In this document: positions 1 through 12,676 of the stretch, piece by piece
Layout: each line of letters opens with the position of its first letter
Position numbering within the stretch: the stretch's first letter is position 1
Assembly (NCBI GenBank): GCA_020226215.1
Contig: CM035235.1
Location: 126,501-190,500 of the forward strand
Source of the DNA: Sindora glabra
Lineage: Eukaryota > Streptophyta > Magnoliopsida > Fabales > Fabaceae
Length of the DNA: 64,000 nt
Direction of reading: 5' to 3'
Notes under the pieces: generated by a model
Database searches by the model: none
What the model saw: the letters and a program-made list of their open reading frames with translations, nothing else
What the model was told of the DNA's origin: nothing
Position numbers and translations under genes: made by a program

Positions 1-1765
1 TAAACAAAAAGTTAAGGCTAATAAAGTTAAAAAGGTGGCAAGTAATAACATGTCACCTTTTTTGGATCTTTCAATACACAATAAAGTAGAAATAATCTTT
101 CGATAATCTTTAAGTTAAAAAGATTCAAAACAATTTGGCTTCATTTTCCTTCAACTCTAAATTAAACATTGAAACTAAAGGACCCATATTTCAACTATTT
201 TCATGAAATCTTGGTAGTTTAGTGAAATTATTTTGCTTAAGCAAAAGGGAAAAAGGTAGGAGTTTGTGAGAAGACACCCATATATTGATGTGACAGCATT
301 GTTAAAAGATCAACTAGATATTAGTTAGAAAGAAAGATAGCTGACATAATTGTTTGGTTGAATGTGATAGAAGAATGTTAAAAGAATGAAGATCATGGAT
401 AATTATCCCATTTATGGTGAGACCACCATTCCATCATGGGTAATTACTCCATTATTGGTGGGCTATTTCCTAGACCATGTAAACACGTAGTTACCGCTAA
501 TTCCAAGAAGTTAAGGCCCATAATGTTAACATATAACCAACCACTCCAGGGCCACAAGTCTATAAATATCTTCACGGTGACATGCAAGAGGTTCCATTTT
601 GTCAATTTAATTCCAAAAGACAAATTTACACATATTTCATATTTTGCATACCTTGCACCTTATTAGCCTAGAAATCGCAACTTCTCCTGTTGCCATTTGA
701 GCAATTCCACATAGATTCCCTTCAACGGCATGTGCTAAGCTAGTTAGGATCTTGGAACTTGTAACATAGTTAATGCACTCCCATTCTCAAGGAAGGCTCA
801 ATAAAAAGTTAATGACCACATAGGCTTTTTTTGTCAAATTGCTCTCATTCTATGCAATTTTGTATGATTACCTTTGTCTGCTTACATATTTTTGCACATT
901 TGTTCATTATTGTTTCTACTTTGTATCGCTCCTACTCATATTACATAGTTATTATATCAGATCTTTGTCATTGAACTATGTATACGAATCTTGATTTATT
1001 CATTGATAGTTAAAGTTACTTTCTTTAATATATTGCAATTTTAATGAGACAAGCAAGCTGTAAGATGATTCTTTGTTATTGATGTGATTGAAAGCATGTC
1101 GATCTCGGTTGAATAGAAACCCTTCTCCAGCACCATGGATAATCGCCATCTCATTGCCCTAGAAGCAAACGATTTATAGAAGGGATCAAGGGATTATCAA
1201 TTTCTTGGGGCTAATTTAGGATTAGAAAAACTTATGCTCCCACTTTTTAATTTTGCCTTCACCATAAACTATTTTTCAAGTACATTGGTCCCCATCAAAT
1301 CTTCCAAAACCCCTTGGCACCGTTTGCCCAAAATAAAATTGACTCGCCCCTCCAGTTCGTCTTTTTATCTTCATGCCTGAAAATCAAATCCGTCCGTCTC
1401 CTTCACCTTCTATATCATATTCCTAGTTTCTACTCAGTTTTTTGAAATTACTCACCCAATACTCAAATCATTGCTTGCATCTCCTTCTACATCAACTTCG
1501 TTGCTTTCTCTTCTCGATCAAATTGTCTTAGGGTAAGTTCTTTTTCTCTAATTAACTGCTTGTGGTCACAGATCTATCATTTTTTTCTAATGCATATGTG
1601 CTTCCAGCTCTTGTGCTCATTCCGTTTAACTTCTATTTCGATATGGGTTTTTGGATCTGAATGTTTATTTGGGTTTCGATCTGAAATGACAAATTCCTTC
1701 CTCAAGTAGACCTTGGCTCGTCCTGTACTTGCAACGACTTGTGAAGGTGAATCCGGTTGGGTGAG
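1..1765. other. Upstream and promoter region of Elongin C gene
   Basis: I see no gene in the first kilobase; its short open frames lack family features. The last 400 bases before the Elongin C start are less A+T-biased, and a TATA-like stretch lies near 1411. GGTAAGTTC at 1532-1540 looks like the donor of a 5'-UTR intron. Acceptors near 1706 or 1746 are both possible, so the leader structure is unresolved. Confidence 0.4.
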
Positions 1766-3878
1766 ATGGGAAAGGAAGATACTGTGAAGCTAATCAGTGC
1801 TGAAGGATTCGAATTTGTGGTTGATAAAGAAGCTGCAATGGTTTCTCAAACCATACATAACATGCTTACTTCTCCAGGTGTGTCTCTTATTGCAATCTCT
1901 ATTTTGTCAATTTCTTTCTTTCATTTTTCATTTTCAACGGAATTAGGGTTTCAATTTTAATCGGTGACAGAACCGCTACATGATAGATTGATAAAATTTC
2001 TATCTGTTACGATTCTTGATATTGAATTTTAAATAATTGTCTAATAGAGATTTTTCTTTGTCAGGGAGTTTTGCGGAACGTCAACATGGGGAAGTGACTT
2101 TCCCTGAGATAAGCACCACCATTCTCGAGAAGATATGCCAGTATTTTTATTGGCATCTTCAATTTGCTAGGTATGGAATTTTATCCTCACTGTTCTTGTG
2201 GTTGACTTTGACTATATTGCTTTGGGGACTTTTCCAACGACGGAACTTAGCTAATGTTAAAATAGAGATGATAGATATGATGTTTAATGAAACTTGTTTA
2301 TCATCAGAAAATCTGATTGCTTTGGTTTAGTTCTTTATTTTCTTGTTTCTCGTTTGTTTCTTTTTTTTTTAAATCCTACCATCTGTGCTCTTTTAGTACT
2401 TCACGACCGAAACACTGTCAAGTAAAAGATTTTAGGAGGATCTATATGATTATTTATTGCTGAAGCCCTAATCAGTTGAAGCTTAGTAGGAACTTTTGCA
2501 TACTAGTTATCCACTTCAATGGTGGTGGGATATATTTGTGTTTGTTCAATTTATTACCATCCAAGATTTGAAGTGTAGCTTTCTATACTAAGTTCCTTTT
2601 TTTATTTTTTCTCTCCTTGGTGGATGTAAAAGGTGATTCTGTTTCAACTTTGGAGAAAGGTAGCATACTAGCTTGTTGAAAGAATGTTATCCTAGGTCTT
2701 TGGTGCTTTAGTTTTTGTTCCGAGTTAGAACATTAGGTGCTGGCTTGATATGCAATCATATTGTTTGTATTTTTGCTTTTGTGTGCCCATATCTCATCCT
2801 TAAGATTGCTTTGCCCACGGTTCCTTGAACTGAATTCTTGATATCTTCTCACATATAAGACACATTGTCAGTGACAGTGTATCATTAAGTCAAGGAGAAC
2901 AGGCAAATGAAATCTGGCTAGGTGTTGATTCTCAATGATAATAAATGGGTAGAAATGCTTTATGGTTTTTCTCTTCATTGGTGTTTTATTTTTAAGACAT
3001 TCATAATTTGGGTGTGGTGCTTGCACGCATTTTTAAGTATGAGAAGGTCAGTGGCTGTCAGTTTGAAGAAGGTTCTTTTTTGAAGAATGTAAAGAAGTTA
3101 AAATTGATGCTGGGCAACAATATGGACACCCTTTGCTTTTTTTTCTTAAACATGAAAATTGAGAAAGAAACATGTTTCAGGTTCTTCTGACAGATTTCCG
3201 AGGGTTTCAAATTTTGAGTTGTGTGGTAAGCTTTAAAACTATTAAATTGAAATTATTCAATCACAATAACTTTCTATTTTTCAATGGATGTGATTAAACA
3301 ATTTCAATTTACTAAACAATTTCAATTTAATGGTTTTTGATATTGCCATATCACCTGGGGTTTCAAAATACTAAGGATACCATAGAATTCACTTGCACAT
3401 TATACTCCCACAAGTGAATTCTATGGTGCTCCAAGGGTTGTAAAACTTGAGATGATGTGGCGATATCAGAAATCATTAAATTGAAATAATTTAATTATAT
3501 TCATTAAAAAATGGATTGTTGTGATTGAATAATTTCAAAATTTGTTATGTCACTTCGATTTTGAATATAGCAAACACCTCTTCCGCATTGTTGGGCTGTT
3601 ACGTTTTTCTTTTTTTCGTTTAAAGGTTTTTGAACTATTAATTAATGTTGCTTATGTATTAGACGTATAATTCTGTTTGTGTTTTATGCACTGGAAGCAT
3701 TATTTCTCTTAGTAATTAACCTTTGAAGCCTCAATAATAAACCTCTCAGCTATGGAGCATTGTTCTTCTTGCATTGACATGAATATGCTTCCTTGCTAGT
3801 GGAAAGGAGACCGAGTTTCCTATTGAACCGGAATTAACTTTGGAGCTAATGATGGCCGCCAACTATCTGCATACTTGA
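1766..3878 (+). CDS. ELC: Elongin C (ELC/TCEB1-like), three exons
   Basis: Elongin C is a small Skp1/BTB-fold adaptor. In the family it pairs with Elongin B or A and links BC-box proteins to cullin ubiquitin ligases and RNA polymerase II elongation complexes, in nucleus and cytosol. Coding exons read 1766-1877, 2065-2170 and 3800-3878, with GT/AG at every junction and phases that join to 98 residues, the length of plant Elongin C. Exon 1 carries DTVKLISAEGFEF and SQTIHNMLTSPG. Exon 2 has GEVTFPEISTTILEKICQYF. Exon 3 ends ELTLELMMAANYLHT then TGA, the expected C terminus. I chose the ATG at 1766 because the upstream in-frame codon at 1757 is TTG. Intron 2 is long (about 1.6 kb) and holds an inverted repeat. 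This is the only clearly intact host gene in the window. Confidence 0.93.
3247..3538. repeat. Long inverted repeat (MITE-like) in ELC intron 2
   Basis: The first bases, TTGAAATTATTCAATCAC, recur in reverse complement at 3521-3538. The two arms of roughly 140 bp match imperfectly inward to a perfect core, CCATAGAATTCACTTG (about 3380-3395) against its complement after a spacer of about 15 bases. No open frame lies inside. The shape fits a foldback element or MITE. I could not find a clear target duplication, so the superfamily is unknown. Confidence 0.7.
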
Positions 3879-5497
3879 TCATTTTGACGTCTTTTCACCT
3901 TCTGGGTAATAGTTTTGTCCTTATAGTAAATTCTTACACTCTTCTGGAGAATGACAAATTTATCCTTGAGAATATTTATGTTCGTTGATTGTTGGTTTTT
4001 GATAATATTTTTTTGGTTGTAATCATTATGGTCCTTTTATGCAGATGAGATTGACGTTAGGTTGAGTTGGTAAGACTTGACTTCTGGATTAGTATTGCAT
4101 GTGGAAACCGTATATTCGCTGAAAAACTTGATTGTAATTCCTATAACCATTATTACTAATATAGAATGACGCTATCTCTCGTCTCTGTTTCTAGGTATTA
4201 CTGGCCGTTGACAGTGCTTGTGTAAACTAACTATAAATGGTAGTTCAAACTAAACATTTTTATGGATTGCTTGGTTGAAGTAACAACGATATAGAATTAC
4301 TTTCATCTTCAATTTTTGTTACGAAGGCTTCTTGAAATCAGGTTCCGCGATTATTCTGCTAAGCAGGATAAGATTGAAGCAGTATTTCTCAATTGTCGAC
4401 ACTCGTTATGTCTGAATAGTCAATTGCTTCTTTAGCCGCTACCCGCAGGTAAAGCCAAATGCTACCATTTTTGTGGTAGCATCAAATGCTTCTCAACAAT
4501 TCTTCAATACAATTAATTTAAAGCAATATACGAATTGCTAAAATTTTAAGCGCTAAAATTTAGCACTGAAATTTTAAGTGATAAATAAATTAAGCGATCG
4601 ATTTAGTATGTTAGATTTTTTTTTGGTGCTGAAGCTTAGCTAAAATGTTCATAAAAAATTATTTATATTTTATTATAAATCTAAACGTAACCTAGATAAA
4701 CTTTATAGTGGCGTTATTTTCAAGATTGATTATTTCTTATTTATCTACTATGCTGCTTCTGTAGCAATGATAATAATGATATCTCCTAATTTATTTTTTT
4801 GAAAATGTACAACTAATATGAAAACAAAATTGGTAGAATGAAAAGTAATAAACAATGCATGTTTGTAATGTATGAAATATAACTAACTTTAATTATAAAA
4901 AGATTTCTGTACATTATGTATATGAAAATGTTACAAAATTTTGAGTGTAACAATTTGTAAAGTTGCCTTTTTTTTTTTTTTCTAACAAGCAAGTGTATAT
5001 AAATTTTATGTGGAACAAGTATATAAAAGTTACAATTTAATCATCGGGAGTTACCTTAAATGATTTTTATTTTTTTTATTTTATGTTAAAATTATAATTT
5101 ATAATAAAAATTGCAATATATATATACATACATTTTTCACAAAACCTACCGAAACACAAATTAAATTAATATAGATTTTCTTAAGTAAAAGGTAAAATCA
5201 ATGAATTTAAGTAATAGTGATATTTGAGAAAAAGGGAGCAGTCGTTGGGAGACAACATAAGTGAAGAACTGTTTTAATATGATAAAATAATAATTGTTAC
5301 AAAAGAGATAGAAAAATAAGTATTATTGATCAATGGTATTTATCTAAATAGATAGTCGTACTGGACGTGTTTAACACCAACCTTACTGCTGAAGCATTTC
5401 ATCACTTATATTTTGTTTTGCGTTTTCAGATCAGATGCGTTAAAGAAAATTCTTAGTGCTTATTGTTTTAGTTAAGTGAAACACATCCGAGCTCTCT

Positions 5498-5627
5498 ATT
5501 CATGTACTGGATCTCTTTAATTGAGTAAATCAGCTTAGCGTTTTGCTAAGACAGCATATTCAATTCATGTACTGGATCTCTTTAACTGAGGAAATCAGCT
5601 TGGCATTTTGCTAAGCCAGCCTTGCTA
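5498..5627 (+). repeat. 65-bp tandem duplication
   Basis: A block beginning ATTCATGTACTGGATCTCTT at 5498 is repeated immediately at 5563 with a few substitutions. Each copy contains a small stem, GCTTAGCGTTTTGCTAAG in the first and GCTTGGCATTTTGCTAAG in the second. No gene spans it. Confidence 0.8.
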
Positions 5628-8600
5628 TCGCATCATTCTGACTAGGATAAATTGCTCAGACTTTTCTTAAGGTTTGATCTAAATATATTCAGATTTCTTT
5701 GATTTTTAATAATTTTACTAACATCCGTTACTTATGCCAATAAAATTGCAAAAACCTCCCCTACCATCAGCATTCCATCAAAGATATGCAATTTTGTTAA
5801 ATTTATTGTGGACTACATTTCTTGTAATAAATTTGAGGACAAATTTGCCAACACCAAATATGCAAAACTTGGTTTTTAAATCCTACTTAAAATGGAAAGC
5901 AAATAAAATTAATTATTTTTGTGATTATTTAAAAATAAGTTATTTATTGATATTATAAATATTTTGACCAAAATTTACCTTAAATAAAACAGGCGTACTA
6001 GTAATTTAAGCCCAAAATTTTATTGAGTAGTGTTAAGGTTTTGTTTGATTAGATTCTAAAAATTATTAATTGTACTTGCAAAAAAAGAACTAATTTGTGT
6101 ATTCTCAACATTTTACTCATTAAATGTGCCTCAGATAAATTCTAAATTATAATGCTAATAATGTAATTATTTTATAGGAAAAATGAATTATTTATTGTTA
6201 TTTTAAATGATTGAAATTTATTTATTCCAAATATTAAATAATTAGATTTTTAACAAAAATCTATGTCCTAATTATTGATTTTTTTTTAGCTTTTTTTCAA
6301 TTAAAATTTAAAATTTATAAGGATATATTTGTACTCAATTTCATTGCAAAGTATATTTAATGTGTCTTAATTAAACCTTAGTTTAATGAAAAAATATTAA
6401 ACTTTTAGTTAATAATTGCATTTAATTTGCGTAAATTAAGCATATTTTTAAACTTGGTTTATTTTAAGATAAATAAATATTTTTTACACTAATTTTTCTG
6501 ATAGTATATTTAAAAGTCTATTTTTATTATTTTATGCTGAATTTTTTTCATTAATTTTATTGTAATGAAGTAAACTTCAAGGTTAATAAAAGAAAAGGCA
6601 ACAATTACTCCAACCTCCTTTTAGGTTAGAACTGGGCTAAAAAAAAAATTTCAATAGAGCAAATAAAGAAATCTATGAGCACAAAATAATAAAAGTTAAA
6701 ATAAGAATACGTGATAAATAAATTCAATTAAATAAAATTCTTGAATTATTCAATATATTTTAATAATAAAAAGTATATTATTTTGTATTTATATTACTCA
6801 ATAATATTTAAACTATAAATAATATAAGTGAATAAGAGAAGAAAAGAAAAATATTTAATACAATTGATAAAAGAAAGTAAAACAATAGTAAGTGATGAAG
6901 TCAAAAGTGAGCATGAACCAAAAAAAAATAAAAAAAATGAAAAGAAAGAGAGAAAAATGTATGAGATGTAAATTAATAAGACTTAAAAATAGAATTATCT
7001 GATTATAATTCAATTAAATAGAAATTTTAACATATTTAAAATATTTTTATAATGAAAAACATGTACTATGTTATATATATATACTATTTAGTATTGTGTG
7101 AACTGTAAAAAATATAAATAAATAATAAAAAAAGAAAAACATGCAATGAATTACATAAAATGAGGAGAAACAATGTATGACCAATGAATCCTTAACAAAA
7201 TCTCAATTAATATATGCTTAACTAGAATATAACCCATGTGATGCATGGGATACAATTTTACTTAACCACAAGTTAACATTATAATAAATATATCAATATA
7301 CAATCTTTTGTTTTTAATAATATGCGATCAAGTATCCTTGAAGAGAAAAATATTTGATTACGTTTATATTGAATAATTTATAAATTTAAAATACTTTTTT
7401 GAATACAATATTAGTTATGATATTAAAATTATCTATCACTTTGTTATAAATCAATACAGTTGCAAATATTTTTATTAATTAATTAAAAGATATTATAAGT
7501 GAATTAATTTAAAAAATTATTAATCTACTTATAATAAATATATTTTTTCAATTGTCTTTGAAAAAGAGGAGTTGTTTGAAAAATAAGAGTTGAGATATAT
7601 TTATATGAAATTACAAATTTTGATATACTTTTTTAAATATTATATTAATAGTGATGTTTAAATTATTATTTACATTATTATAAATTGATACTTTTAATCA
7701 TTCTTTACTTATTACTTTTTGGAGACAATAATATATATAGGTAAATATAATTAAGTATAGGTTTTTCTTGAAAATTATTTCAATTTTAAATTGTAGATTT
7801 TATATATTTAAAAATTACACTATTATTTATAGAATTAAAATTTTATCAAAATTAATTGTAACTTATGTATGACTTTCTCTAATCTATTTTATTTTTTATT
7901 TTAGATAAGTTTTATTTTATTATTTCTTTATATTTTTAGAAAACCAAAAATAAATTTAATAACTTTTTTGGAGTTTTATTCTTAATATCCTTATAAATAA
8001 TCAATCACTTTAAATATTGATTATTGATTTTTAGGAAAGAATAAACTTGTAAATTAAAATTCTTTTTTTTTAAATTTTTGTTAATAATTGTCTTCCTTAA
8101 TTCTTTTACATTTACCTTAATGATAGATAAAAATGAATGGGGGAGTAAATAATTAGAAAATTTTCATATAAATACTTTATTATATTAGATATCAAATAAT
8201 TATATTAAAATAATTAAAACTGAATTTTCATATGATGCATCTTACTTAAAAAATTCATAGGAAATTTAAGACTAATGAATTTTGAAAGTTTAACTTAAGA
8301 AAATATAGCTCAACCATTAATTAACATATACAATCACTAATTTATCTAAAAGAAATAAATCTAACTTGACCATTTATATAATTTAATCAACTATTTTTTA
8401 TTATAATTATCAATTTTGAGCTCAATTCAAATTTTCAATTAAAATTTTTTAATTTTAATTTAATCAAAATTATTATTATAAATCAAATGTGATTGAGATA
8501 AAAAAATTATGAAAATGTAATAAATAAATGTAAGAAATCATGGAGATTCCTTTAGAGAAGAAGATAATGCATAAAATTATAAAATTTAGTAAATTAAAAA

Positions 8601-11600
8601 AATTACAGAGATTATGAAAATATAATAAATGAGAAAAAATTAAGGATTTTTTTCTCAATTTCATATAATTACCATATATAAATGAGAGATTCAATTCATT
8701 ACACTAATAATGTAACTCACTACAATATAATATTTATTGAGAAGATATTAATTGTATGAGTCTAACTCATTGTAATATGATATTTATTAAGAAGAAATAA
8801 CAATTTGACTTATGATAAGTTATGAAAGTAACACTTGTTATAATACAAGGAAAATAATATTATAGTTAATATATAATATAATAGAGATAACAAATTAATA
8901 CGTAATAAGTTATTGGAATAGCATTTATCATAATAAGTGACAGAAAATATCATAATATTTAATATAAAGATTTGAAATATAATACTTGAATATTGATAAA
9001 ATTTAAATAAATATATTTAATTTTAATTTTCAAATATTTTTATTAGAAAATATAATATGTAATTGATTCATTGAATTAATATATTTTATTAAAATTTTAA
9101 CTTATACAAAAAATTATAATAAAAATAAAATATATCATATTATATTTATATTACTTAGTGGCATTTGTGTCTAATTCATATAAAACAACAATAGATATGA
9201 AAATACAAAAAATAAAAAATATACAATCAAATAAATAAAAAGAAAAGAAACAATGTGTCAATTGCAAAGTAATAAGAGTTAAAAACAAAATATATAATTA
9301 ATTAATTCAATTCAATTAAAAATTAACTTTTTAAAAATATATTTATAATAATAAAATTGCGCAGGAATACAAAATTAAATAAGAACCATTGGCGCCTTTA
9401 AATTTGGGCAGAATGGTCTTTTTATCATTTAAGTTGAAGCCGTTTGATTTTGTTACTACCAGGGACTGTCAGTGTAATTTTTCAAAGTTGAGAAATCTGA
9501 GTGTAATTAAACCAAATCTAGGAGGAGGTTGAATTAAGTTACCCTCCTTTTAATTAACAAGGATGAAGATCCTAGTACATAAGGATAATTGCCATTAACT
9601 AACGTGGAATGTAAATTGATACCCAACGGGGGAAATGGCTTAATTTTCTTCTTTATTTTAAGTTTTAATAATTTTCTTTCTTACTTATGTCATTTCCTCA
9701 TGGCAAAAACGCAAAGCATTCAGAATTATGCAACCTTTTTATATTTTCTTTTATTTCATTTTAATTATTTTAATTTTTATTAATAAAGATAATAATAACT
9801 TTAGCTTAAAAATAATTATTATGATTAATATTAAGAGAAGATTTGATTTTATTAAAAAAATATTCACATCGTTTAAATGATGATTATCTTTCTAATAAAT
9901 TATTCGTTACAAATTATTATTGCTATAAAAATAATAAAAATATATTCTTATCTTTGGTTTATAATTTGATTTGTATTTATATAATGAATATCACATAATT
10001 AAAGTGATGCTTATCATTTCTAATAATTAAATTATTATAAAATAAATATTTAAATTGATGAAATAATTAAGTTGATTTCATTTTTTAAAACATAAAATAA
10101 ATGATCACACAATTAGAAATGTGATTACTTTAATAAATTGATAAGTTATAAATTAAATATATAAATTAATAATACAACAAAGTGAATGAGATTTATTAGC
10201 TTTTATTTAATTTTTATATTTATTATATATAAAGTTATGTAAATGTATTATAAAGGGCCTAATTGTTCAAATTTTGATAAAAAATATGACCAATGTGGGA
10301 CCCACAATTTTCATCAATTTTCCAACAATTCTGTTAGAAATTATCAGGCTAGGGGGAGTGGAGTGAAATATTATGTGCACTAAGTGAGGGAGGTAAGGCC
10401 AATTTCTCAAATAAGAGAGGAGCGGAGTATATATAATTAGATCAAATATCAGAGGAAGTTGTGACAATTTATCCTTAAGAAAAGGTCCCGCATGTAGGTT
10501 GCTTTTGTACCCAACTTCTAAAGCACTTTTGCCCTTAAAATGCATCAAGCACAGAGTGCATTTTTAACTATAATTATAAAATTTTATTATATCTATTTTA
10601 TTTTATTTTATTTTAATTATTAAAATATTTTAAATTAAGAGAAAAAAGAAACAAAATAGAGGTTTAAAACATAGCATTACATTAATTCTAATTCTAATTT
10701 TAATTAGAATATAGTTTCCTTATATAAATTCTTCAAAATAGAATTACACTAATACTAATTTCATTAACAATATACATTTCTTACATAAACCCCCAAAAAA
10801 TTTTAAAAAAAATTTACAACATATTATTACATTAATTCTAATTCTAATATCAATTAGATTACAGTTTCCTTACATGAACCTCCTCAATATTTACTGTTCA
10901 AATCTCAATCTTTCTTTCTTTCTTTCTTTCAGAAACCATTCCTGACATTTTACTTATTCTCTTTTTTCTTGCCTCAAATTCTCACATCATGTTTTTTGCC
11001 ACTCCACCAAATAAAAGAGATATAGCAATTCAAACAACATTTAGAAGTTTGACTCTTTCAATCCCATCACAACATTATAAGCATTGGCAAAATTATTGAC
11101 ACCCATCAAGCAAAAGGATAAAAGTTAGAGCTTCACTTTCATTTATGGTAAAAGTCCGATGACATTGCCCCATATATACAATGTCTGAAATAGCCAAAGA
11201 AAATTAATCACACTTGTTGCAAACTACTTTGTACAAAAACTAAAAGGAAAATGACTGTAACTTTGCAGCTACAACGGCAACGAGATTGTTGGCTGTGATT
11301 GCTGGCTGGGCTTCTGCGTTTGGGTGGTAATGAACACGAACAACGATGGAGTTGGGAGGGTAGCCATGGAATTGAAATGGACGATGATAGAAGATGAAGA
11401 AGAAGGAAAAGTCTGCAGATGTGTGTTAGCCTATTGTTTATGAACCAGGAAGAAAAGGGCAACACTATGTGATGGCTAGTTTTCCTCTTACCCTGCAATA
11501 AAAATAATCGAGGGCAGAATGGTTTACTCAAATATTTTACTAAAGCCGTTTATGTCTATTAGCCACCGGGAGCTAGGGTCGTTTTCTCAAACAGGAGGAG

Positions 11601-11800
11601 GTTTATCTGTAATTAAATTAAATTTCATATGAGATTGCAATAATTTATTCTAAAAGATGTATACTAGTTTTTTTTAATATATATTTACCTCCTTTCTGTT
11701 TTATTTTAAAAATATATTCATCTTTTCTATTTTTTAAAAAATAAAAAAATTATTATTATTATCGTTGGGTCCCTGTTGCGCTCACCATTATTGTTGGGTA

Positions 11801-11844
11801 CAATAGTTTGCGTCTTATATATATATATAAGACGCAAACTATTG
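11801..11844. repeat. Perfect 44-bp palindrome
   Basis: The arm CAATAGTTTGCGTCTTATAT runs into an alternating A/T centre and is followed by its exact reverse complement, with no mismatch and no spacer. The phrase ATTGTTGGGT occurs just before it (about 11789-11798) and again at its right edge (11841-11850). The structure could form a cruciform; no gene is adjacent. Confidence 0.85.
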
Positions 11845-12126
11845 TTGGGTCCTCACTAAATTTGAATATTTTGTACGAACATTAATGATTGTTGGTATGA
11901 GTAACTATAACCTCAACCTTCTTAAATAAAATCTTGAGTTCACATCTTATAAATTAAAAAAAAAATTATTGTGGGAAGAGTTTTGTTTCTTAAAGGAAAT
12001 TTAATTTAATTTAACTTTGAATTAATTAAAAATTTAATATGACCTGTTAAATATTTAGAATTCTTTAAAAAAGAAAAGGAAAATATTTTATATGACTAAG
12101 AGTGACTAGCGGGTTAGCTCTCTCAG

Positions 12127-12400
12127 TTTTAAAAATATACATGATTGTAAGTTGATGTGACGTACAGTTGTAAATTAATTTTCATGAAAATTGAAAATTA
12201 TTTTTGTAAATAAATTTAACATTCTAAAAGAAAATTATTATGGAAATAGAAAAGAAAAATGGATTTTTAAAAATATACATGACTGTAAGTTCATGCGATG
12301 TACAACTGTAAATTAATTTTCATGAAAATTGAATATTATTTCTATAAATAAATTTAATATTCTAAAATAAAAAATATTATGAAAATACAAAAGAAAAATA
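12127..12400 (+). repeat. Tandem pair of about 137-bp A+T-rich units
   Basis: Two consecutive copies begin near 12127 and 12264. Shared phrases in the same order include AAAAATATACATGA, GTAAATTAATTTTCATGAAA and AAATAAATTTAA. Differences are scattered single bases. The pair adjoins one copy of the dispersed repeat family described for 3879-12676. Confidence 0.7.
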
Positions 12401-12676
12401 TATTATATTTTTTTATATTGTGTTATATCCATATTATTTAATGACATTAACATTTGAGTTATAAATAATAGGAATGTATATGAAAAAAAAAAGGATAAGT
12501 ATGTAATGAAGCAAAATAAAAAGAAGAGAGATATTATATTCGTTATAAAGTAATACAAGTTAACAAAATAAACTATGCAATCAATAATTTTAATTAAATA
12601 AAAATTTTAATTGATTTAAAATATTTTTATAATAAAAAATATATTATATTATATCAATACTATTCAATAGTATCTA

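Larger units (their letters stand above)
3879..12676. other. A+T-rich intergenic DNA without recognisable genes
   Basis: After a short 3' region of the Elongin C gene the sequence is very A+T-rich, and its open frames look like chance. Related stretches recur near 6650-6800, 6960-7200, 9080-9360 and 12400-12670. They share ordered motifs such as AATTCAATTAAAT, TTAAAATATTTTTATAAT and TATAAATAATA, so they look like diverged copies of one noncoding repeat. A similar tail after 14938 suggests the solo LTR landed in one copy. A short TTTC microsatellite lies near 10911-10931. Confidence 0.55.

Noticed and set aside
436..666. A 76-codon open frame upstream of Elongin C
   Set aside because: No domain, no splice context and no codon bias visible; its length is expected by chance.
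2037..2330. The 97-codon open frame containing Elongin C exon 2 as a separate gene
   Set aside because: Only the part from 2065 to 2170 is coding; the remainder is intron read through past the GT donor at 2171.
10267..11531. Two minus-strand open frames of 93 and 107 codons
   Set aside because: Low-complexity translations with no recognisable motif, surrounded by noncoding A+T-rich DNA.
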